Below, piece by piece: positions 11,657 through 22,100 of a DNA stretch of 64,000 nt. Position numbers and translations under genes: made by a program. The stretch's first letter is position 1, and each line of letters opens with the position of its first letter. Source of the DNA: Raphanus sativus (taxonomy: Eukaryota; Streptophyta; Magnoliopsida; Brassicales; Brassicaceae); contig NC_079518.1 of NCBI RefSeq assembly GCF_000801105.2, forward strand, positions 21,308,800 to 21,372,799, written 5' to 3'. The notes under the pieces were generated by a model. That model saw only the letters and a list, made by a program, of their open reading frames with translations. It was not told the origin of the DNA and did not search any database.

Positions 11657-11998
11657 TCTGGAAATATGAAAGACAAACTCGCAGCTCACATCGACGCTGG
11701 TAAAACAACTTCAGCAGTGACTGCTCCTACGACCAACGCTTATGCAAACGGTTATAGACAAACGTCCGAGAACGGACCATTCCGACCAAGTTCGGGTCCT
11801 ATCAACAATGCACCCCGTCCAAATTCCTGCAACACGATCCTCGGGTCCATGGACACAACCCCCCTCGCTTGGGATTATCAAAGAAAGACTTCGGGAAAAT
11901 TTATAAAAGACTTGGTCATCGAGACGGATTCCTACCTGCCGTATAAAACGGCTATGGTTAGCTTGAACACTAGTCGCCTTAACTATACAGGGAATTGA
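11657..11998 (+). pseudogene. Possible gag leader remnant of E4
   Basis: An open frame from ATG 11657 encodes about 113 residues (MSGNMKDKLAAHIDAGKTTS at its start). Its position right after the primer site suggests the head of a gag protein. There is no recognised domain, and downstream sequence is non-coding, so it is either a gag stump or chance. Confidence 0.3.
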
Positions 11999-12234
11999 AA
12001 TCCTTTCGGAAAAACCAGCGTCACATCAACGGCTGTTTCTAAGGAAAAATCGTAAAAACGTCTAAGTCCCAAGACGGCCCAAAAGGGGCACGGATCGCGG
12101 CTAAACAGCCCATATACGATTTTAGAGTAGGATCGAGCCCAAGACTGATATGACGGTCTAAATACCGAGTTTGAGAAATCTCAGCGAGTAGGGTTTCGAG
12201 TTTAAGTGTTTTTTTGAGAAACAGCGTTTCTAAT

Positions 12235-12412
12235 CTTAAAATTCGATAACATTTTACGGAACACCTTTCGTAAAATAAATTCTCGATAATATTTTACAAG
12301 ACAGCTTTTGCATGATTATACTCGACAACATTTTACAAAACATTTTTCGTAAAATTAACTAGACAACATTTTGTAAAATAACTCTCGTAAAATAAAAAAT
12401 CAACAACGTTCT
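12235..12412 (+). repeat. AT-rich degenerate tandem repeat with TTTTACGAAA/TTTCGTAAAA pairs
   Basis: At least four units of about 50-55 bases contain ACATTTTACGAAACA-like and TTTCGTAAAAT-like halves, which are complementary and could form hairpins. A further weaker group lies at 12850-12960. It lies in the non-coding interior of E4. Confidence 0.6.
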
Positions 12413-12552
12413 AGGAAATGACTTCTTGCTGGGATCAAGATCGATTAAGATGAAATCGATACCTGAAGGGCCTCGGAAAAACCAAGTGTTGATCAAGAAA
12501 ACTCAAGAGAAACCGAGAAAAACAGGCAAGTCCCGCGAGGAAGCACAGTCCC

Positions 12553-12760
12553 GGGCGGCAAGCCCCTGTGCTGGCCCTGGCCGCCGGGCGGCTAGCCCTC
12601 GTGCCGGCTCTAGCCGCTGGGCGGCTAGCCCCCGTGCTGGCTCTGGCCGCCGGGCGGCTAGCCCCCGTGCTGGCTCTGTCCGCCGGGCGGCTAGCCCCCG
12701 TGCTGGCTCTGGCCGCTGGGCGGCTAGCCCCCGTGCTGCCTCTAGGCGCCGGAGGACTAG
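12553..12760 (+). repeat. GC-rich 33-bp tandem array in the E4 interior
   Basis: About six units related to GGCCGCCGGGCGGCTAGCC and spaced by GTGCTGGCTCT form an array like that in the LTRs, but with their own spacer. They show that the GC unit has spread or been amplified more than once within this element family. Confidence 0.8.
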
Positions 12761-12960
12761 CGCACCCGTACTGCGCTGGTTGTCGGGCGACACAACATTC
12801 GTCAAGCACGGCCAATCCTCGTAAAGATTGACCCAACGACTATCCAAACCAATTTTACGAAACAGTTTCCGTAAATACTCGACAACATTTTGTTGAATAA
12901 CTCTCATTAAATAAAAGTTCGACAATATTTTACGAAACATCATTCGTGAAGTATAACAAG

Positions 12961-15691
12961 ATCGTAAGCTTCTTGACCTGACCAGTTCGCTCATAGCTTG
13001 ATGAAACAAGAAACCCCACTCAAGTGACATCTTGCCATTCATTTTCACTTGTCTACCCACCTTAGCCTTCTTCGAGTTTCGCCTACTTCTCCTCCCTTTG
13101 CTTCAACGATTCTGCAACGATTCTGCACTGTTCCTTCAGGTTTCATCAAAAATCGATTCTCGATTCAGTATCAGACTTTTCGAAGACCTTTGACAATGAA
13201 ACGGTAAAAGACAAAGGGGAACGGAAATGAGGCAATCTCGAGTAATCAATGAGACTAAGGTACGTCCGACTTAGAAAATTTTATCAAGGTTTTAATTTTT
13301 TTTCGTAGGAAAGGAAAGAGAACGTCTTGTAAACTGCCGTAAAATTTAGGGAACTTAGAACCTAGGTGGATAGTCCAGCAAGATAAGTCTTACGCATTTT
13401 CTTCCAGTTTCGTTCTATTATTCCTTGACTGTCTAGGCAGAACGCGCAAACCGATCTAATCTCTCAAAAACCGAGAAACGATCGCCGCGCATCCTTGGCA
13501 TACTCTTTCCGCTTCCGTGAGACTAATGGTACGACGGTGAGCTACAAAATTAACGAAATAACCTTCGGTAAAACTTCATGAGTAACCCGAAGCAACTTTC
13601 GCCAAAAAACGAAATCAAAGCGGAAACATTTCCCGTGTAAACCACGGAAACAAGACTATTTTGACGATCTGCGATTTTCTATCTTCATGAAACCGGTCAT
13701 CCATTACTTTTCGTATAAACATGTTACACAAAAACAGCATAAGGAAAACCAAGATCGGTCTCATGCAAAACGACATCGCAATACAGAAAATTACGTCCAA
13801 GCGGGAAATAACCCAAAACTGAATCCGAACGTGTTCTTCGTCGATTCCTTAAACTTTATTTCCTCGGATAAAATGAAACAATTTTCATGCGACCAAAGGA
13901 AACTTTATACGAAGCATCTATCGTATAACTGAAACCTAAATTTGAAAATCGTTTCGAAAAGCCATCACCCATAACTTGGAAAACTCCGCTATGATTGGCA
14001 TGTCTATCTCGACGAACTCTATTTGGCCCTCGGCCAACTACGTCTTTCCATAAAGTCCGGACCTGAATTCGGCATCATCATTAAGGACAATCGTGAACCA
14101 ATATGACCTTAACGCGAAAGGATCGCGGTCTGATCGTTTACCAACTCCTTGGTTAAACGGCTGAACACAGCCTTCACGCCAAGACAAAACAGCTGAACGA
14201 TCGCCGCTCCAATCACTTAAGGGCCAAACGATAATCCACGATTTGTCATAAAACGCCAAGTGACTATTACGCGTGCAACTCTGTCGCATAGCCCAAAAGC
14301 GGAAATCATGCGATAAATTTCTTGTAATAAAATCAGTCCTAACAGCCATACGGTTAACGGAAAAATTTGAACTTAACATCGACTGATTAAGTTTTATACG
14401 CCCCGTAAACAAAGCATGAAAAGAAACACTCGTGACGAAGCTCCAAGAGTTATACGAGTCGTCCTTAAAATCCCGGAAGGCCAACACTTCGCGAAGCAAA
14501 GCGAAGGTAGACACTTCTCCCTGGGTCAAATATACGCGACCCCTGGTCCTAATTCCTCGATCAAAATTTTATAACTTGCACGTCCAAACTGAAACAATAG
14601 TTTCTGACTACGGGCATTCGCAAAACATCTCCAAGCCCGCGAACATTTGAAATGCGGCACAAGGGAAAATTAACTCGTACACATTTGAAATGTGTATGCT
14701 TGTATAATCCCACGTTTTTTGAAGAAACCGGATTTTCGAAACTCTTTACAAACACAGAAACCGAATTTTCGAAACTCTTCGCAAACAAACTCGCCAATCG
14801 CTAACGGCCTCAACAATGGATCCAGTATCCACCAAATAAATCATAAACTATCGCCCGGAAACATTCCACGATTTCTAAAAGCCCATAGTCCTTTATGGCA
14901 TAAGAAAAACAAACTTCAAAGCACTGCGAGACGTCGCTTCGTGCCTGAACATTCGTTTTTCGATTAAAACCTTCAAACGCCTTCTAAACGGCATCATATC
15001 GTTGTTGTTGATCACAACAAACGAACTCTAACGTCCTAACAGACAAGCCACCTAAGGGTAGGCTCTTTTACATCCGACAAGGATCCCATAGCGCGCTATA
15101 CAAAAAATCCAAATTTGGTTCAGCACTTCGTAAAGGAAGTAGCTCGATTCGTGCCCAGACAAATCATATAAGCCGATACCACTTCGCGGATTTTAAAACG
15201 GTACGAATCAGGTTAAAATCACAAACAGGCAAAACGAAAGCCGATTTGTCATCGCACAGCCTCAGTCTGAGAGTAAACCTAGGTCTTGCCCTAAACCCAG
15301 CCTTGCTGGTATCTTAACATCTCATAGGCAAAGCGTCAACGACGCGAGATCCCAAAACTTGTCTCTTCACTCAAGTCTGTACGTTTTCACGAATTTTCGT
15401 GTAAATCGTAAACTGCAGGAAAATCTCGCTTTGTACAAACGACGGATACGGTGATCATCAGGGAGGCAGGAATGAGACGACAACTCACACCCTGTCCCTC
15501 TAACTTCGATAGACAGAAGTTCTGAAAATGCAACATTAATATTTTATAAAGATTGAGCCGCAGAGTTCAACAGATGCCCTGAAAAAACCGGGATTCGAAG
15601 CCACCAACAGCCAGTCCCGCAAATACACATCATCGCCTCTTAAACGGCCGAAACACAATCAAAATAAAAATCCCTAAAGGGATTGATCAAC
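12961..15691 (+). other. E4 interior without recognisable gene
   Basis: Only short, unsupported frames are present, none with a domain I recognise. The sequence is rich in TTTCG/CGAAA words and in CGAAA-T variants, like the rest of E4. I see no RT, integrase, protease or zinc knuckle remnant in it. Confidence 0.5.
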
Positions 15692-16802
15692 CTAGGCGTC
15701 CTCCGGAACACCGCCTTCATTCTCCGACTCACCCGAAGCAGGAACAGCCTCGCCATCGCCCTCGCCGACCTCCTCACCGCCCTTGTCCGCAACGATTCCA
15801 GCATCCTGGACCTGTGGAATTTCCAAACTCGGGACCAGGGTACCCGAGGATGACGGGCCGGCAAGCTCCGTCGCAGTGCAAGCTCCCATCTCCTCGAAGC
15901 GCTGAATCCGGCTCTTAAGACGTCTAACTTCCGAGGACTTGCTCTTCTTCTCCTCCTTCGCCTTGAGCAGCGAGCTCACAGTCTTTCCCAGATCATGCTC
16001 GAGATCGCTGATCCTAGCTTCGAGCGTCGACGTCTGGGCAGCATGAGTGCTCTCAATCGATTGAAGCACAGCCTCGGTGCGCTTCAATGTTTCCCGCGAC
16101 GAATCCAGCTCCTTGGACAAACGTGTGACCTCCAGTCCGCAATCGCCAAGCATCCCGTCGATCAACGTTACAAACTGATCACACGAGAGAAGGTGAGAAT
16201 CAAGGAGTCAACAAAAGAAAGGGGGTTTCACGAAATACCTTGGAGCGATGTTGCGATAGTGTCGCCGAAACCTCGCCTTCCTCACTCTTAGTACACCTTT
16301 TCCTCTTCGCTGATCCGGCAGCCCCAGCTCTTGAACATCCCCTCGATGGTGGAACAGCATTGGACGCGGGAAGTCCAAAGACGATCTCCCTCTTCTTTTC
16401 TGGAGGAGGAGGCATGACTTCCACCGCATCCTCCGAAACCACTATCGGCGCGAAAGGGGAGCCCTCAGGGCGAGCCTGGACATCGGGTGCTTGCTCCGGA
16501 ACGACAATTTCTCCAGCAGGCAAAGGGACATCGGATCCAGAGACTGGAATTGTAGAAATCGGGACTGGAGTAACGTCGGGTCCAAGAGCCAGAACCGCGG
16601 GATCCGGAGTTAAAGCGACATCGGATCCGAGAGTCGGAGCCACAGAAGTTGGAAGGGAAGTAGCACTTGGACCTGCCACGCTAGACTCCATCTCAGCACG
16701 GCGTCGCTCCATCTTGTCCTGAAAAGAACTGAACCCCTCGATGAATGTCTGCGTAAGGGAAGGAGCATCCTGCGCCGGCGAGGCTTGGTTAGCTTCACTC
16801 AT
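15692..16802 (-). CDS. E4 antisense gene, two exons, coiled-coil protein of unknown function
   Basis: Exon 1 is 16802-16239 (ATG at 16802). A 64-base intron has a GTATTT donor and a GTGATCAG acceptor. Exon 2 is 16174-15692. Both phases are 0, giving one uninterrupted protein of about 348 residues. The N-terminal half is rich in Pro, Ala, Ser and acidic residues and has a basic nuclear-signal-like stretch (SAKRKRCTK). The C-terminal half is a predicted coiled coil (heptad-like LSKELDSSRETLKRTEAVLQ, then ISDLEHDLGK) with an acidic tail. It lies antisense to E4, directly before the 3' LTR, with a TATA-like box about 100 bases upstream. Antisense genes at this place are known in Tat-lineage gypsy elements. 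Function is unknown, and the intact two-exon frame argues for recent selection or recent insertion. Confidence 0.65.
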
Positions 16803-16900
16803 TTCGACATCGGAATCTTTCTTTTCATTTAGAGAGGAAGCCAGATTTTCTGAAATTTGAGAAGAGGAGAGTGAGTGAAAAATGAGAGGGGAATGGGGTG

Positions 16901-16912
16901 CTACTTATAAGA
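16901..16912 (-). promoter_or_regulatory. TATA-like box of the antisense gene
   Basis: On the minus strand CTTATAAGTAG lies about 100 bases before the ATG at 16802. The segment between them is rich in CT, like a plant 5' leader. Confidence 0.45.
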
Positions 16913-17008
16913 AATCAAAGGTGGTAGAGTTTTTCGGAATAAAATATTCCTAGCCGAAAATTTCGATTTTCAAATCTTCCACACACAAAATCGCTCCCGC
17001 ATCTTGCA

Positions 17009-17023
17009 TGCTGGGGGGCTAAC
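17009..17023 (+). promoter_or_regulatory. E4 polypurine tract
   Basis: GCTGGGGGGCTAAC lies immediately before the TG of the 3' LTR. This is the expected primer site for plus-strand synthesis, although it is interrupted by pyrimidines. Confidence 0.55.
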
Positions 17024-17907
17024 TGTTGGGGTCAAAAACGGTTATCTCGAAATCAACGGCTAAGTCTATTTGTCATACGAAAAACCCTCCGAAAAACAAA
17101 CACGAACACCCGTAAACCGAAGGAACCGAGCAGCCGACCCCGGCCTTGGCCGTAGCCGCCGGGCGGCTAGCCCCCGTGCTGGCCGTGGCCGGCGGCGGCT
17201 AGCGCTCGTGCTGGCCGAGGCCGCCGGGCGACTAGCCCCGTGCTGGCCGTGGCCGCCGGCGGCTAGCGCCCGTGCCGGCCGTGGCCGTCGGGCGGCTAGC
17301 CCCCGTGCTGGCCGTGGCCGTGCTGGCTCGGGTCTTCGGACAACAATCTCCGGTACACAAGTCCCAGGCCCCGGCCATCAGAAGTCTGTACTTCGAGTCT
17401 TTCCCAAGTCCTCGCAGGACGAGTCATTGAGATTCCGCGTACGAAACTCCGGTTCTTACTCCAAACTAAGACTGTCGGAAACACTTCGGAAACTCGTAAG
17501 ATATCAACGGGAAAGAAGATCTTAAATTCTTCGTACAAAACAGCGATGGTTATCTTAAGACACCACTCATCTCAACTCTACTAACGAATGAAGAACTTCC
17601 GAAGAAATCTTAGAAAACAACGGAAGTCCTAGAGACAGCCCGAAAGGGACCAAACGCGATCGGACAGTCCGTTTACGATTATCTGAGATAGATACGACGA
17701 TTTACGTTTATCTTTACGTAACAAGATAAATGCTAAATTTCCGGAAGGATAAATATCAAGTTCCCCGAAGATAAATGTCAAGTTTCCCGATAAACATGGA
17801 GGCCGACGAAAATGGAAAAAAGCCCGCCTTGCGGCCCAGAAGGAGAATAGACCGTCATAAGAAGGAGTATATAAAGGAGCTTTGGGAGAGGAAGAAGGGG
17901 AGAAGAG
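17024..17907 (+). repeat. E4 3' LTR, truncated by E2
   Basis: It repeats the first part of the 5' LTR from TGTTGGGGTCAAAAACGG to GGGGAGAAGAG, with fewer GC-rich units (17150-17330). It stops where the E2 LTR begins. The missing end was not found on the other side of E2, perhaps because of the gap at 28364. Confidence 0.85.
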
Positions 17908-19059
17908 TGATATCTGGTGTTTTTAACATCATTGTATATATGTTTTCATTTGTTTCAAGTCACTAATTCGTGTCAGTCTAGTCCTTTTTGACCTTTTACA
18001 GGTCTGGAGTTGGTAGAAGGAAGAAGAGAAGGTGCCTGATGAAAAGAAGACATTTTGGAGCATTCCTGCGGAGAACACTCAAGAGAACAGTCCCGAGACT
18101 GTTCTATCGCAAGCGGAACAAGCAGACGGAGTGATCCGGAGATTGTTCCAGACGAATATGGAAACTCCTATTTCGGGAATTAAAGCCCTGATGCCCTAAT
18201 CTATTTTCTTCTGATTGGCGCCTCCATATAAAAACGCCACCTATCTATTTCTATTTTCTTACGCTAGTTTTTGCAAGAGACAAGTTTCATACTTTGGATT
18301 CAAGCTTTTGTAAGGGAGAAGGCTCTCATCTCACTCGAGAGAACAACCTGAACCCTAGTTTATTTCTTCTTAATCTGATCATGAGTATTTCAGTTTCATC
18401 TGTTGTTCTTCTCTGCATCATGATTGAGTAGTCGACTGTTGATCTAGGGTGATAGAGTGCATTCGCGACTGAGCATAGATAGGTTATCAATTAGTAAATC
18501 TTCAATCATTCATTGTTTCATGCCTGCGTTAAACTGATCATCTAGCGTTTGATCCCAAGTAAATCTGTGCATCAAAAGTATAATAGGTTGCTAGATCCTG
18601 TATGAATGAGCACTGCATCCTTAGCCACACGAAAGTAGATGTTAAGGTGCACTGTGAACAGATCGGAGTCATTCATTAAGGTTCACCATCAGATCTCAGA
18701 CCAAGCGACATCTTAGGAGCTGGGTCTGATCGGTGAAAGGATCAACTACACGACAGTGTGTTGTTCTAGCCTGCTCTCCGAGTTCTAGATAGAACTGCAT
18801 CGAACCTGAATAGCTGCTCGGTCCCGATTGAGATCACTCGCATTCATCCTAGATTAACTCCTTTTAATTTGAATTCATCACTTGTGCTTTTAACTTGTTC
18901 TCTACGTCACCTCTTTAAACCAAATATTTATTTTCTTCTTAGCTTGATTTCGGAACTCATAGAACTAGAGTGTAGACTGGTCCTCTGGATTTGAATCTCA
19001 AATACTACAATTGCAACTGTTAACTTGACAGTAGCAAGGATTCATTTTTAGTGTATCAA
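17908..19059 (+). repeat. E2 5' LTR
   Basis: It starts TGATATCTGG at the junction with E4 and ends AGTGTATCA before the primer site. It is related to the E1 LTR along its length. The insertion junction (GAAGAG then TGATAT) gives an exact left end. Confidence 0.82.
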
Positions 19060-19064
19060 GTTTT

Positions 19065-19084
19065 GGCGCCGTTGCGACGGGGAC
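19065..19084 (+). promoter_or_regulatory. E2 primer binding site with two extra bases
   Basis: The site reads TGGCGCCGTTGCGACGGGGA. Compared with E1 (TGGCGCCGTTGCCGGGGA) it has a two-base insertion in the middle, which would weaken pairing with tRNA-Asp beyond the first 12 bases. Confidence 0.7.
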
Positions 19085-19177
19085 CAGATTTTTTTTACCT
19101 CTAATTTTCGGTTTCATATCTAGTCTAAGATATCTAACTCGTTTTATTTTCTTTGTTTCAGCTGATGATCCAAGTGC

Positions 19178-22100
19178 ATGACCAGTAGACATACTCGGAG
19201 CAACGCACAAGGACCATTGCATCAGCTTACTAACGAAGAACTAGCGAGATTGGAACGACAGAACCGTCAACAGCCGAGATCAACGAACACCAACATGGGT
19301 GATCATGCAGATGATCTCACTGCTGCAATTGCACTCATGCAACAGCAGATGCAGCAGATGCAGCAAACAATCCAAACGCAGCAAGCTGCTGCCGAGCAAG
19401 CTGCTCTGAATGCTGCGAACCAGCAGAACCAACAGGAGGAAGTGGTCCAGATCGGGCAGAGAAACTTGCTGTGTAATCTGCCTGCTACGCGATCTGCCAT
19501 AACCCCTCCACCGTGCACTAGGCAAGACTTCGAGATCAAGCCAGCCTTGATAAGTCTAGTGCAAAGGAAGATCTTCAATGGACTTCCTGCTGAGATACCG
19601 ATGGACCACATCGAGCACTTTGAGAAGATGTGTGGTTTCACTAAAGCGAATGGAGTACCACCCGATTACATCAAGTGTACTCTGTTCCCTTTCTCTCTTG
19701 ATGGAAAAGCTGCTCGCTGGCTTGATTCACTACCCACAGGATCACTCACTACTTGGGAACAAGTCCGAGAGGCCTTCTTAAGCCACTTCTACACGAAATC
19801 GAAGACGGCAGCTCTGAGACAGAAAATCGTGACCTTCAAACAGTTGGTGGACGAGCCGTTCTGCGATGCTTGGGAGCGATTCAATGTCTACCGCAGAGAG
19901 TGCCCACATCATGGGTTTGAGGAAGACTATCTGCTGGAGTGTTCTACGATGGAGTAGGCTGGGAGTACAGGAACGCTTTGAATTCAGCCAGTAAGGGAGA
20001 TTTCATGACTCAGTCCACTCAGGGTGCATTCGAGTTGATTGAGAACATGGCCTCAAGCTCAGCTGACAATAACCGCGAGACTGATCGCACTCAGAAGGTG
20101 AAGAGCATCGACAACAGCAAGATTGATGAGCTCTCTGCTAAGGTCGATCAGCTGATCAAGAGTAACCAGAACCAGGTCTTCATCATGGAAGAATCCCCTC
20201 AGGATAAAGCTACCGCGGAAGGCACATCAGAGGCAGGTCAGTCGGCTGAGGATCAGCATGAAGTGAGCTATGTGAATGGGCAAGGATGGCAGTTCAAGAA
20301 CTATCACCCGAACCCAAACGTGAGGAACAATCCCCACCTGTTCAACGCCCCTAAACCAGACGATAAAGCTCAAGGAACCCAGGGTCAGAACAGTGGATAC
20401 CAAAGGCCCTATGGCAATCAGGGAAGAACCTTTGTCCTCAACCCAGCTCAGAATGCCCAATTCCACAACCAGAAACAGCCGGTTAATCAGCAAGCTGCAC
20501 AACCGACTCAGACTGCCCCGAATGATGACATGAAGAGCCTCGCCAATATGATGAGCCAACTGCTCCAAGGACAGCAGATCCAAGGGAAAGCACTGAACCA
20601 GGTCACAAACGACATCAACACCAGGATGAATCATATGTTCAATGACCTGAGTGCGAAGTACGACAATGTCTCAAGCCATATGAGACAGATGGATATTCAG
20701 ATTGCTCAGACTGCTGAGAATGTGAAGAGACAGCAAGGAACTCTCCCTGGAAAAACAGACAAGAACCCCAAGGAGTGCAATGCAGTAGGGTTGAGGAGTG
20801 GAAAGCAACTGCCTGACCTAGACCCCAGGAGATTCACATCGGCTGAGAAAGGGAAGCAGAAGGAGTCGGATCAGCCATCTAAAGCTGTACCCACAGATGA
20901 GGATGATGCAGAACAACCTACTGAGACTGCTCCGACTGAAGCAGAGCGACCCGCTGGGGTTGTTCCACCGACTGCAGCACCTTCTCCTGCTCGTCAGTAT
21001 GTACCGAAGGTTCCTTACCCTGTTCCAGCTAAGGCTACACGCAAGGATAAGGAAGAGATGAAGTGTAGGAAGATGCTAGAAGACCTAACTGTCAAACTCC
21101 CTCTGATGAGTGCGATCCAGATGATACCATCCATGCGTAGCTTTGTCAAGGGACTGATCTCTGGGAAGATATCTGATGACAGTGAGTTCATGATTGTTTC
21201 TAAGGAGTGCAGCGCGGTGCTCCAGAACAGAAGGATCAAGAAGATGGGTGATCCGGGAAAGTTTGTTCTCTCGGTTCAGATTGGGAGAACACTTTTCTCA
21301 TGCTCATTGGTCGATCTAGGGTCGAGCATAAACCTCATGCCATACACTGTGGCTAAGCGCCTTGGATACTCAGACTTCAAGCCTACCAGGATGTCCCTAG
21401 TGTTTGCTGATCGATCTGTTAAGTCTCCAGTTGGGATCCTAGAAGATCTTCAAGTCCTGGTTGGAAACACCATTGTTCCTGCTGATTTCGTTGTTCTGGA
21501 AGTTGAGGAAGACTCCAATGACCCCCTGATCCTAGGCAGACCATTCCTCTGCACTGTTGGAGCTATCATTGATGTCCGACAAGGGAAGATTGATCTCCAC
21601 CTTGGAGATATTGTGATGAAATTTGAGATGGATCAGATGCTCAAGAAACCGATGCTGGATGGACAGACTTTCACTGTTCAAGAAGAAGGTGATCCATTAG
21701 AGCCGCATGAGGGAATGATCGAGGAGATTCTTACCGAGGATCCGCTTGAACTTGCCTTAGTCAGAGCTGAATCCGAGCAGAGTCTAGAGAGTGTTGATGC
21801 TGATGCCTATGCCAAATTCCTGGATTCAGCTAGGAGTATTGAGAGAATGGTGGCGAATCTAAGTCTGGGGGAGAACAGTGAGTCCGGCACAGCAACTGGA
21901 ACAACCGCGCCTCAGAACCCGTCAGTTCTGGCAGCTCAGAACGATGACTCATGGAGCGAGCTGAAAGCTCCAAAGGTAGAGCTCAAATCCCTTCCCAAGG
22001 GACTCAGGTATGCATTTCTTGGACCCAATTCCACTTATCCTGTCATTGTGAATGCTGACCTGAACAATGCAGAGACTGCTCTGCTTTTGTGTGAGCTGAG

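Larger units (their letters stand above)
10105..17907 (+). mobile_element. E4: pol-less LTR element with antisense gene (probable Tat type)
   Basis: A 5' LTR (10105-11584), a primer site, about 5.4 kb of interior, a purine tract and a 3' LTR (17024-17907) are present. The 3' LTR is broken off by E2. The interior has no RT, RNase H or integrase that I can recognise. It does have a two-exon antisense gene directly before the 3' LTR, as known from several Tat-lineage gypsy elements (for example Grande-type). That parallel is the basis for the family call and is inference. Confidence 0.75.

Noticed and set aside
16208..16722. Plus-strand and alternative-frame shadows over the E4 antisense gene
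   Set aside because: They overlap the spliced antisense frame, lack domains, and follow from its Pro/Ala/Ser codon bias.
10105..17907. Target duplication of E4
   Set aside because: The right end of E4 is missing because E2 interrupts its 3' LTR, so no duplication can be read.
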